From Aldehydirespirator sp965203635 (GTDB lineage: Bacteria; Actinomycetota; Acidimicrobiia; Acidimicrobiales; Aldehydirespiratoraceae), in NCBI GenBank assembly GCA_965203635.1, contig OZ241903.1, positions 2,666,001 to 2,730,000 of the forward strand: a stretch of 64,000 nt of DNA, given 5' to 3'. This document shows positions 8,889-17,640 of this stretch, one piece after another. Position 1 is the first letter of the stretch. Every line of letters begins with the position of its first letter. A program made the position numbers and the translations under genes. The notes under the pieces were generated by a model. The model did no database searches. It was not told the DNA's origin and saw only the letters and a list, made by a program, of their open reading frames with translations.

Positions 8889-8982
8889 GACCGGTCGGCG
8901 GGTCCTGTCGTCGAGCCGAAACGACCGACACGGGCTTCGCCCTACTCGTCGGTCGTTTGACTCGCCGCCACCCACCGACCTA
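8889..8982 (+). repeat. repeat family A, copy 2 (forward), downstream of aroC
   Basis: Inverted relative to copy 1. It shares the GGCGGGTCCTGTCGTCGA block and a hairpin with an 11-bp stem AAACGACCGAC / GTCGGTCGTTT and inner GGGC-TTC-GCCC. It lies between the convergent aroC and gcvT genes and could serve as a two-way terminator. Confidence 0.8.
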
Positions 8983-9028
8983 CCGGGCTGCGCCTGTGGC
9001 TTGAACGGCCGTGTCTGGTGAGGATCCG

Positions 9029-10123
9029 CTATTGGTGGAAAGGAGGTCTGACCACCGTGGCGGGAAGATCGCGGCCCCGCACGTCGATGATCACATTGTC
9101 GCCGACGCCGATGTCGGGCGTCAGGAAGGCCAAGGCGATGCCCTGCCCCAGCACCGGCGAGAAGTTGCCGCTGGTGACCACTCCGACCTCGTTGTCGCCC
9201 CGCCGGACTGCGCATCCGTCGCGGGGCGGGCGGCCCTTGGCGGCCAGCAGGCCCCGGAGTCGCCGCCACGGCCCGGCCTCGCGCTCCGCCTCCAGCGCGG
9301 CCCGGCCCCTGAAATCGCCCTTGTCCCAGCGCACGACCCAGCCCAGCCCGGCCTGAAGCGGCGTGATGCCTGGACCCAGCTCGTGGCCGTGCAGCGGCAG
9401 ACCCGCCTCGAGGCGCAGGGTGTCGCGGGCCCCCAGCCCAGCCGGCGAGACGCCCGCGTCTACCAGGCACTGCCACACCGCCGGGGCGTCGTCGACCCCG
9501 ACCGCCATCTCGACACCGTCCTCTCCGGTGTAGCCCGTGCCGGCCGCCGTGACCGGAATCTCGCCAAAATGGGCGGACGCGACCTTGAACCGTCCCACCG
9601 AGGCAACCTCGCCGCCGCCCGCGGCCGCCAGCCGGGCCCGGGCCTCGGGACCCTGGACGGCGATCACCGCCCGGTCGGTGGTCACATCCGCGACATCCAG
9701 GTCGCCCGCCCCCTCCCTCAGGGCGCCGACAACCCGGTCGGTGTTGGAGGCGTTCGGCATCACGTCGAAGAGGTCGGGGCCGATCCACCACACGATGATG
9801 TCGTCGAGCACGGAGGCATCGGAGGCATCCAGCAGGTGGGTGTACTGGGCCGAACCGACCCCGACGCGGTCCAGATCGTTGGTGAGCGCCCATTGCAGGC
9901 TGCGGTGCGCGGCGTCGCCCTGCACCCGCACCGTCCCCAGGTGGGACACGTCGAACATGGCGGCGCTCGTGCGGCAGGCCATGTGCTCGGCCACCGTGCC
10001 GCTGGAGTACTGAAGGGGCATGTTCCAGCCGCCGAAGGGCACCAGCTTGGCGCCTGCCTGCTCATGCACGTCGCGCAGAGGTGACTGTCTCAACTCGTCA
10101 GCCATCGCAATGCGGTTAGTCAT
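9029..10123 (-). CDS. gcvT: aminomethyltransferase, glycine cleavage T-protein
   Basis: A 364-residue T-protein that transfers the methylene group from aminomethyl-lipoyl-GcvH to tetrahydrofolate and releases ammonia. Recognised from FGGWNMPLQY near residue 31, MFDVSHLGTVRVQG, GYTGEDGVEMAV and RLEAGLPLHGHELGP. The ATG at 10123 is preceded at good distance by AGGAG, which is itself the altered edge of repeat B1. A second ATG six codons later is possible. It is the last gene of the minus-strand block that starts with gcvH. Confidence 0.95.
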   Translation of the reverse strand: MTNRIAMADELRQSPLRDVHEQAGAKLVPFGGWNMPLQYSSGTVAEHMACRTSAAMFDVSHLGTVRVQGDAAHRSLQWALTNDLDRVGVGSAQYTHLLDASDASVLDDIIVWWIGPDLFDVMPNASNTDRVVGALREGAGDLDVADVTTDRAVIAVQGPEARARLAAAGGGEVASVGRFKVASAHFGEIPVTAAGTGYTGEDGVEMAVGVDDAPAVWQCLVDAGVSPAGLGARDTLRLEAGLPLHGHELGPGITPLQAGLGWVVRWDKGDFRGRAALEAEREAGPWRRLRGLLAAKGRPPRDGCAVRRGDNEVGVVTSGNFSPVLGQGIALAFLTPDIGVGDNVIIDVRGRDLPATVVRPPFHQ

Positions 10124-10125
10124 GT

Positions 10126-10184
10126 CCGCTCCTGTTCGCTGCGCTCACGGGCCGCTCGGGCCACGGCCTCGCAAGCTCGGCCTC
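10126..10184 (+). repeat. repeat family B, copy 1
   Basis: A near copy of the units at 22516-22577, 30163-30211 and 33838-33885, with core TTCGCTGCGCTCACGGGCC followed by GCTCGGGCCACGGCCTCG. It fills the whole gap between gcvT and the upstream gene, whose stop codon is at its edge. One edge supplies the gcvT ribosome binding site. Confidence 0.85.
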
Positions 10185-10503
10185 AGGCGGCGACAGCCAG
10201 GCCGTACTTGCGGCCGATCCACTCCATGTCTCGACGGTTCAGGAGCTTGACTCGAACGTCGGGATGAGTCTCAGCCAGGAGCCTCAGCTTCTGCTTCTTG
10301 CGGTTGACCAGCCGCTGCCGCAACGTCGTGAGCTCCACGTACATGTCGAAGTCGGGCAGGTAGAAGTCGGGGGTGAATCCGCATGCCGTGTTTCCTTCGG
10401 AGTCCCGCTCGAGCACGAACATGCGGGGCTCGTACTCCCAACGGATCCCATAGGAATCGAGCAGGCTGGCGAAGGCCTGCTCGGAGGGATGGGCGAACGT
10501 CAT
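10183..10503 (-). CDS. small PD-(D/E)XK nuclease-like protein
   Basis: A 106-residue protein starting MTFAHPSEQAF. The arrangement Glu8, then PDF..PD with Asp46, then VELT with Glu57 resembles the core of PD-(D/E)XK nuclease-like proteins (DUF559/TnsA/Vsr-type folds), with the usual E-x-K changed to E-x-T. A basic NRKKQKLR segment follows. The function is not known to me; it may be a DNA-repair or structure-specific nuclease, or an inactive relative. The ATG at 10503 overlaps nothing; the stop of the upstream MerR gene is 4 bp away, so they are likely co-transcribed. Confidence 0.6.
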   Translation of the reverse strand: MTFAHPSEQAFASLLDSYGIRWEYEPRMFVLERDSEGNTACGFTPDFYLPDFDMYVELTTLRQRLVNRKKQKLRLLAETHPDVRVKLLNRRDMEWIGRKYGLAVAA

Positions 10504-10507
10504 AGGG

Positions 10508-11023
<516 letters not shown>

Positions 11024-11075
11024 TTGCCGCTCCTTGCTTGTCGCTGGTGGCCGCCGCGGACGACGATCACGATGA

Positions 11076-11092
11076 CCGGTCACCATGACCGG
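11076..11092. promoter_or_regulatory. palindrome in the merR leader
   Basis: CCGGTCA-CCA-TGACCGG, a perfect 7-bp inverted repeat 52 bp upstream of the merR start and downstream of the predicted promoter. It may be an operator for a dimeric regulator, possibly the MerR protein itself, or an RNA hairpin. Confidence 0.4.
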
Positions 11093-11134
11093 CGCAATGA
11101 CAACCCCGAAACTACGACGCTGTCACCTGTGGAA

Positions 11135-11163
11135 ACTCTAAGGCTCCAAGGGGCGCGAGTCAA
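11135..11163 (-). promoter_or_regulatory. sigma70-type promoter for merR
   Basis: On the minus strand TTGACT (11163-11158), a 17-bp spacer and TAGAGT (11140-11135). Both hexamers are identical to those of the predicted promoter at 37172-37199. It lies in the 209-bp gap between the DUF151 gene and merR. Confidence 0.55.
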
Positions 11164-11232
11164 CCACCGGGCATCGGACACCTCCCATGGCAGCGCCGAT
11201 TCGCGGTCGGCGGCGAGTGCCGATCGGGTGCG

Positions 11233-11733
11233 CTAGTGGCTGCCGAAGTCCTCCGGCGAGACGGAGTCGATGAACTCCTTGAACTGCTCCACGACCTCTT
11301 CGGCCTGCTCCTGCCCCGCCACCGCGACACCGTCGGTGGTGTAGCCCGCCTCCTGTATCACCGACTCCTCCGCGAAGATCGGCGTGCCGGTGCGGGCCGC
11401 CAGCGCGATGGCGTCCGAGGGTCGGCTCGACAGCACGAAGCGGCCACCGTCGCGCAGCAGGTGCAGCTCGGCGTAGAACGTCTTGTCCCGCAGTTCGGTG
11501 ACCACGACACGCTCGAGGTCGGCCGACAGCTCATCGAGCACGTTACGGAGCAGGTCGTGGGTCATGGGCCTGGGAGTCGTGACCCCGTCGAGGGCGATGG
11601 CAATGGCCGTCGCCTCGGGAGCTCCGATGAAGATGGGCAGCAGCCGAGCCGAATCCGACATCTCGCGCAGCAGCACTATCGGCGTGTTGGAAGGCAATTC
11701 CACTCGCACTCCGACCAGCTCCATCTGCTGCAC
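11233..11733 (-). CDS. DUF151 bifunctional nuclease-family protein
   Basis: A 166-residue protein of the bifunctional nuclease (BFN/DUF151) family, equivalent to mycobacterial Rv1829. Typical segments are VGVRVELPSNTPIVLLRE, LPIFIGAPEATAIAIAL and SRPSDAIALAARTGTPIF. Plant members degrade RNA and single-stranded DNA; the bacterial role is unsettled. A GTG start is used, and an ATG three codons later is equally possible. It is followed by merR after 209 bp and preceded by hpt with 9 bp between. Confidence 0.9.
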   Translation of the reverse strand: MQQMELVGVRVELPSNTPIVLLREMSDSARLLPIFIGAPEATAIAIALDGVTTPRPMTHDLLRNVLDELSADLERVVVTELRDKTFYAELHLLRDGGRFVLSSRPSDAIALAARTGTPIFAEESVIQEAGYTTDGVAVAGQEQAEEVVEQFKEFIDSVSPEDFGSH

Positions 11734-11742
11734 GGCGGCATC

Positions 11743-12342
11743 CTAGCCGGGTGGTGTCGCGGTGGACGATCCGTAGAAGACCGGGACGTAGGCGTCGGGG
11801 TCGTCGGCCAGCAGCTCCATGTCGGCCGCGGCGACGAGGCGCAAATTGCGGTAGCGGCCCTCGTGGTCGAGCCCGAAGCCGATCACGAACGCGTCGGCGA
11901 CCTCAGCCCCCGCGAAGTCGATTTCCACGGGCACCACCCGCCGGATCCTCCGGTCCAGCAGCGTGCACACGGCCACCGAGCGAGGCCTGCGGCGCTGGAG
12001 CTCGGAGCGCAGGAAGGCGGTGCTGAGACCGGTGTCGACGATGTCCTCGACGATCACCGCGTCGCAGCCGGCGATGTCGAGGTCGAGGTCCTTGAGCAGG
12101 CGAACACGGCCGGAATGGGGGGTGTAGGGCGTGATGGCCATGAAGTCCACGCTCACGGGAACGGTCATGGCCCTGGCGAGGTCGGCCAGGAACGGCACGC
12201 TGCCCCGCAGCACGCCGATGAGCACAACGCCGTCGGGATAGCGGGCCGACATCTCCGCGGCCAGGCGAGCGACGATCGCGTCGATCTGCTCGGCGGTCAG
12301 CAGCACGCGCGGCTCGGCCGGCACCGGGGGGTCGGAGGGCAC
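11743..12342 (-). CDS. hpt: hypoxanthine phosphoribosyltransferase
   Basis: A 199-residue type I phosphoribosyltransferase. The PRPP loop is VIVEDIVDTGLS, preceded by the LLKDLDLD flexible-loop region and followed by the purine-binding DAFVIGFGLDHEGRYRNL. It salvages hypoxanthine and guanine to IMP and GMP. It starts at GTG 5 bp after the merR stop, so it is in the same operon. In mycobacteria hpt sits elsewhere (near tilS-ftsH), so its insertion between the Rv1828-like merR and DUF151 is a local difference. Confidence 0.93.
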   Translation of the reverse strand: MPSDPPVPAEPRVLLTAEQIDAIVARLAAEMSARYPDGVVLIGVLRGSVPFLADLARAMTVPVSVDFMAITPYTPHSGRVRLLKDLDLDIAGCDAVIVEDIVDTGLSTAFLRSELQRRRPRSVAVCTLLDRRIRRVVPVEIDFAGAEVADAFVIGFGLDHEGRYRNLRLVAAADMELLADDPDAYVPVFYGSSTATPPG

Positions 12343-12347
12343 CGTGC

Positions 12348-13130
12348 TCAGTCCAGGTGGGTGCGGAGCGTGCGTCGCAGCAGCAGCCGCCGCAGTTGTT
12401 CGGTCAGCTCGACGATCTCGGCCAGCTCGGTGCGCAGCCGGTCCGTCTCGCCCCGAGCGATCAGCGGTCCCAGCAGTTGCTCGTAGATGCCGGCCTCGCG
12501 GTCGGCCGCCACCTTGAACATCCTCAGGTTGCGGGCTGGTATGCCGTGGTCGGCAAGAGCCGCGGCCGTCCGCGCCGTCAGGAGCGCGTCATGGTCGAAC
12601 ACTGGGTCCGCCCCGTCGTCGTCCGCTCCCGCTTCGCCGTCGGACCGTTCCGCGACCGGGACGATGATGCCGAGCCGCTGCAGTTCGGCTATGTGCTCGG
12701 CGTCTACGCCTACGGCCCGGGCCAAACCGGCCGCGGTGAGGCTGACCGATCCGTCCGGCGCAGTCTCTGCCGCAGCCGCCGCGTCTGCGTCGTCTCCGGC
12801 ACCGGCGCGCTGGCGGGTGGTGAACAGCGACGGCGTCGCGGCAACGGCCTCGGACCCGGCGCCGGCGCGCGGCGCGGCTCTTGCCACCGCCCCCGAAGCC
12901 AGGCGGCGCTTGATCTCCTTGAGGGGCAGGAAATGGTCGCGCTGCTGGATCAGCACCCAGTTGAGCCGCTCGATGTCGGCCTCGAAGAACTTCCGGTAGC
13001 CCGAGGGAGTTCGCTGCGGGGCGATCAAGCCCTGGCTCTCCAGGAACCGGATCTTGGAGATCGTCAGGTCCGGATGCTCGTCCTCCAGCAGCGAGAGCAC
13101 CTCGCCGATGGACCGGTAGGCGCGGCTCAC
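12348..13130 (-). CDS. MerR-family transcriptional regulator (Rv1828-like)
   Basis: 260 residues. An N-terminal winged helix (YRSIGEVLSLLEDEHPDLTISKIRFLESQGLI, GYRKFFEADIERL), then an Ala-rich low-complexity linker at about residues 85-120, then an effector/dimerisation half with a second HTH-like segment (GLARAVGVDAEHIAELQRLGII) and a C-terminal helix. It matches the MerR protein next to garA in mycobacteria. The GTG start overlaps the stop of the FHA gene (GTGA), indicating coupled translation. Confidence 0.88.
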   Translation of the reverse strand: MSRAYRSIGEVLSLLEDEHPDLTISKIRFLESQGLIAPQRTPSGYRKFFEADIERLNWVLIQQRDHFLPLKEIKRRLASGAVARAAPRAGAGSEAVAATPSLFTTRQRAGAGDDADAAAAAETAPDGSVSLTAAGLARAVGVDAEHIAELQRLGIIVPVAERSDGEAGADDDGADPVFDHDALLTARTAAALADHGIPARNLRMFKVAADREAGIYEQLLGPLIARGETDRLRTELAEIVELTEQLRRLLLRRTLRTHLD

Positions 13131-13606
13131 TCGGGCGACGTCCCGTGCACGAACACGAGCTTGAACTTCCCGACTTGGACCTCGTCGCCCTCGTTGAGCT
13201 CGCCTTCATCGACGAGTTGGCGGTTGACGTAGGTGCCGTTCAGCGAGCCGACGTCGCGGATCGAGTACCGGGCCCCGTCCCGGGCCACTTCGGCGTGACG
13301 GCGCGACACCGTGACGTCGTCGAGGAAGATGTCGCTCTGGGGATCGCGGCCCACCGACACGACATCGGTGTCCAGCGCGTAGCGGGCGCCGGCCTTCGGG
13401 CCCTGATTGACCACGAAGAGGCCCTGGTGGCGGCCGAAGGCGGACCGGTCGACGTAGACCGTGCCCGGTGAGGCATCGGGTTCCACCGCCCGGTGCTCGC
13501 TGGTGGTGTCCTCCGCCTCCGCCTCAGGCTCCGAGCCGCAGGACGTGCCGGCGTCTGCTCGACGGCGGTTGCTGCGACCGCGGTCCGGGAACGGCGTGGA
13601 CGCCAC
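13127..13606 (-). CDS. garA: FHA-domain protein, GarA/OdhI-like
   Basis: 159 residues. The FHA domain spans about 62-155 with the phosphothreonine-binding residues GRDPQSD (87-92), SRRH (101-104) and SLNGTYVN (121-128). An N-terminal DTTS (33-36) matches the ETTS phospho-site of mycobacterial GarA and corynebacterial OdhI, where Ser/Thr kinases phosphorylate a Thr that then occupies the protein's own FHA domain. Unphosphorylated GarA/OdhI inhibits 2-oxoglutarate dehydrogenase and affects glutamate enzymes. Its neighbours, gcvH upstream (4 bp gap) and merR downstream (overlap), are the same as in mycobacteria. GTG start with a purine-rich stretch upstream. Confidence 0.88.
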   Translation of the reverse strand: MASTPFPDRGRSNRRRADAGTSCGSEPEAEAEDTTSEHRAVEPDASPGTVYVDRSAFGRHQGLFVVNQGPKAGARYALDTDVVSVGRDPQSDIFLDDVTVSRRHAEVARDGARYSIRDVGSLNGTYVNRQLVDEGELNEGDEVQVGKFKLVFVHGTSPE

Positions 13607-13610
13607 TTCC

Positions 13611-13991
13611 CTACCCCGCTATCAGATCCCTGTAGCCGTCGGCGTCGAGCAGGCTGTCGAGCTCGGCGGCGTCATCGAATGCGACTGTGCAGATCCATCC
13701 ATCTCCATAGGGATCCTCGTTGAGCCGCTGCGGAGCGCCGGCCAGCTCGTCGTTGACCTCGCTCACCACCCCGCTCACCGGGGCGAACAGCTCCGACACC
13801 GACTTGGTCGACTCAACCTCCCCGAACGGCTCTCCCTGGTCGACCCGGTCCCCCGCCTGGGGCAGCTCCACGTAGACGACGTCGCCGAGGGCGTCCTGCG
13901 CATAGTCGGTGATTCCGATGCGGACAACGTCCCCGTCGACTGCCGCCCACTCGTGGTCGGAGGAGTAGCGCAAGTCCTCGGGAATGTTCAT
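13611..13991 (-). CDS. gcvH: glycine cleavage system H protein
   Basis: A 126-residue lipoyl carrier of the glycine cleavage system. The lipoylated residue is Lys63 in GEVESTKSVSEL. The N-terminal YSSDHEWAAVDG and C-terminal GDGWICTV are typical. It shuttles the aminomethyl group between GcvP and GcvT. It is the first gene of the minus-strand block 13991 to 9029, with gcvT at the far end. Confidence 0.96.
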   Translation of the reverse strand: MNIPEDLRYSSDHEWAAVDGDVVRIGITDYAQDALGDVVYVELPQAGDRVDQGEPFGEVESTKSVSELFAPVSGVVSEVNDELAGAPQRLNEDPYGDGWICTVAFDDAAELDSLLDADGYRDLIAG

Positions 13992-14059
13992 GCCCCGAAG
14001 CTACCCCATACCGGCGACGAACTCGCGACCGGTACCCCGGGATGGTGTTATCGTGCTGT

Positions 14060-14073
14060 TGCAAGCGTTTACG
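14060..14073. promoter_or_regulatory. LacI-type operator upstream of the ABC ATPase gene
   Basis: TGCAAGCGTTTACG, one base different in the core from the operators at 19294-19307 and 26881-26894. It lies 20 bp before the GTG start of the ATPase gene, in the expected position for repression. Confidence 0.65.
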
Positions 14074-14092
14074 AGGTTTGGGGAGAGGTCCG

Positions 14093-15277
<1,185 letters not shown>

Positions 15278-15350
15278 GCGCTCCGGGCACGGCCGGGGAC
15301 ACAGGGCCGTCGGTTGGGTTTCTTCCCGCTCCTGCCAGGATGAGGTGATG

Positions 15351-16550
15351 ATGAACTCAACGACGAACGGGGACCGCTACACGATCGTGTCCGCGGACTG
15401 CCACGCGGGCGGCGACATTGACGCCTACCGGCCCTACCTGCCATCGAGGATGCACGCCGACTTCGACGCCTGGAAGCAGGCCTACATCAACCCCTTCGCC
15501 GACCTCCAGGACTCGAAGCGGGTCCGGAACTGGGACACCCCGGTCCGTCGGCGGGAGCTGGAGGCCGACGGCCAGGTCGCCGAGGTCGTGTTCCCCAACA
15601 CCGTGCCCCCGTTCTTCCCGTCCGGTCTGCTGGTCGCCCGCCCACCCGCGACGGCGGCCGAGCTCGAGGAGAGGTGGGCCGGTCTCCAGGCCCACAACCG
15701 GTGGCTGGCCGACTGGTGCCAAGAGCTGCCGGGGCGCCGGGCCGGCCTCGCCCAGGTGTTCCCCAACGACATGGAAGCGGCCGTCGCTGAGGTCGAGTGG
15801 GCCGCCGAGCACGGGCTGAAGGGTGTGCTGGTGCCGGCCGTCCCTCCCGACTCCGGTGTGCCGGCGCTGTGGAGCGACTACTACGACCCGCTGTGGGCCG
15901 CCTGCCAGGACACCGGGCTCTCGGTCAACCAGCACGGCGGCGCGGGCATCCCCGATCTTCAGGAGTCGCCCAACCGCAACTTCTTCATGATCATGGAGGT
16001 GCCCTTCTTCGCCAACCGCAGCCTGTGGCACCTCATCCTGAGCGGCGTGTTCGAGCGTTTCCCGGGGCTCAAGTTCGTGATGACCGAGCAGCGGGTCGGG
16101 TGGGTCCCGGCCACGCTGTCCAAGATGGACGCTTTCTGGCGGCTCTTCAACGGAAGCGGCAACGTCGGGGAGATGTCGGCGGACGCTGCCCAGCTGCCCA
16201 ACCCTCCCAGCAGCTACTTCTTGAGCAACTGCTACATGGGGGCCAGCTTCCCGGGCCGGGACGAGGCCGAGGCGATCAAGCAGATCGGGGTCGACCGGTT
16301 CATGTGGGGCAGCGACTACCCCCACGCCGAGGGCACCTTCCCCGACTCGGTGGCGTCGCTGCGGCACGTGTTCTGCGACTGGTCGCCGGAAGACCTGCGG
16401 CGGCTGTTCGGCGCGACCGCCGCGGAGGTGTACCACCTGGACCTGGACGCTCTGGCTGAGGTGGGGGTCGGGCCGACTGTGGCCGAAGTGGCCGAGCCGC
16501 TGACGGAGTTGCCCGACAACCCGAGCATGGCGTTCGGGACCCGCCCCTGA
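15351..16550 (+). CDS. amidohydrolase-2 family metal-dependent hydrolase
   Basis: A 399-residue amidohydrolase (COG2159 type). The first metal ligands are SADCHAGG (an SxDxH variant of the usual DxHxH) near the N-terminus. The C-terminal catalytic Asp is in MWGSDYPHAEGTFPDS. Relatives include decarboxylases such as ACMSD and many uncharacterised TIM-barrel enzymes from aromatic and steroid degradation in Actinobacteria; the substrate is unknown. GAGG lies 5 bp upstream of the ATG at 15351; the adjacent ATG at 15348 is the other candidate. A phosphotransferase follows after 22 bp. Confidence 0.85.
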   Translation: MNSTTNGDRYTIVSADCHAGGDIDAYRPYLPSRMHADFDAWKQAYINPFADLQDSKRVRNWDTPVRRRELEADGQVAEVVFPNTVPPFFPSGLLVARPPATAAELEERWAGLQAHNRWLADWCQELPGRRAGLAQVFPNDMEAAVAEVEWAAEHGLKGVLVPAVPPDSGVPALWSDYYDPLWAACQDTGLSVNQHGGAGIPDLQESPNRNFFMIMEVPFFANRSLWHLILSGVFERFPGLKFVMTEQRVGWVPATLSKMDAFWRLFNGSGNVGEMSADAAQLPNPPSSYFLSNCYMGASFPGRDEAEAIKQIGVDRFMWGSDYPHAEGTFPDSVASLRHVFCDWSPEDLRRLFGATAAEVYHLDLDALAEVGVGPTVAEVAEPLTELPDNPSMAFGTRP

Positions 16551-16572
16551 ACCTGGCCGGCCCGACCAGGTC

Positions 16573-17634
16573 GTGACCGACTTCCCGACCCGGCCGGAGG
16601 CGCTGGGACCCGACGAGCTGACCCATTACCTGAGGGCCGCGGGCCTGCTGGCCGGCGGACGGGTGACTGAGGCCCGCTTCGAGTTGATCGGCACGGGCAA
16701 GATGGGCGACAACGCCCGCTACTTCCTGTCCTATGACGGCGATGCGGGCGGCGCGCCCTCGACGCTGGTCGCCAAGTTCCCCGCCGCCGACGAGCGGACC
16801 CGGTCCCTGGCCGGCGCGGCGGGCATCTACTACAGAGAGGTGATGTTCTACCGGGTGCTGGCTCCGAGAACGTCGATCCGCATCCCGGCCGTTTACGGCA
16901 GCGAGATAAGCGCCGACCGCCTGTCGTTCCTGCTGCTGCTGGAGGACTTGGCCCCGGCCGAGCCGGGCGTCCAGATGGTGGGCGAGACCCGTGCGCACAC
17001 CGTCCTGGCGCTGCGCGAGGCAGTGAAGCTGGCCGCCGCCTTCTACGGCGACGACAGCGTCCTCGACCTGGACCACGTGGGCAGGGCTTACGGCGAGAGC
17101 GCCGACTTCGTTCAGATGCTGCTCGTTGACGCCTGGCCGGGGTTCGTGGACCGGTTCGGTCACGGCCTCGACCGCGGCCAACTGGCCTTCGGCGAGCGCT
17201 ACGTGGCCAACTTCTCCTCGGCAGCCTCCTCCTACGAAGGGGCGACCACGCTGGTGCACGGCGACTTCCGCAGCGAGAACATCCTGTTCGGCAGCGACAT
17301 CGCCACCACCGTCGACTGGCAGACCGTGGCCATTGCCAGCCCGCTCACCGATGTCTCCTACTTCATCGGCGGCAGCATCGAAGCCGACGACCGCAGAGCC
17401 TGGGAACGCGACCTGCTGTCAGGCTGCCGGCGGCAGTTCGGCGAGGTCGGCGTCGAGCTGGGCGAAGCCGAATGCTGGGACCTGTACCGGCGGGGCGCCA
17501 TGCACGGGGTGATCATCACCGTCCTGGGCTCCATCGCCAGCAGTACCGACCCCCGCGGCGACGAGATGTTCATGACCATGATCCGTCGCCACACCCGACA
17601 CTGCCTCGACGTGGGCGCCGACGAGTTCCTCTGA
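16573..17634 (+). CDS. aminoglycoside-phosphotransferase/EcKinase-like phosphotransferase
   Basis: 353 residues with a kinase-like fold: GTGKMGDNARYFL near residue 40 as the nucleotide loop, the Lys in LVAKFP, the catalytic Brenner motif LVHGDFRSENILFG near 230 and the metal-binding VDWQ near 250. Actinobacterial members of this ecdysteroid-kinase-like branch occur with acyl-CoA and steroid genes; the substrate is not known. GTG start. It follows the amidohydrolase closely and ends 6 bp before the convergent glucosidase gene, leaving almost no room for separate terminators. Confidence 0.8.
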   Translation: MTDFPTRPEALGPDELTHYLRAAGLLAGGRVTEARFELIGTGKMGDNARYFLSYDGDAGGAPSTLVAKFPAADERTRSLAGAAGIYYREVMFYRVLAPRTSIRIPAVYGSEISADRLSFLLLLEDLAPAEPGVQMVGETRAHTVLALREAVKLAAAFYGDDSVLDLDHVGRAYGESADFVQMLLVDAWPGFVDRFGHGLDRGQLAFGERYVANFSSAASSYEGATTLVHGDFRSENILFGSDIATTVDWQTVAIASPLTDVSYFIGGSIEADDRRAWERDLLSGCRRQFGEVGVELGEAECWDLYRRGAMHGVIITVLGSIASSTDPRGDEMFMTMIRRHTRHCLDVGADEFL

Positions 17635-17640
17635 CTCTCT

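Noticed and set aside
7630..8982. aroC as cargo of an insertion sequence or composite transposon
   Set aside because: The flanking units are short and non-coding, show no target-site duplication that I could see, and aroC has the codon use of its neighbours; kept only as a repeat finding.
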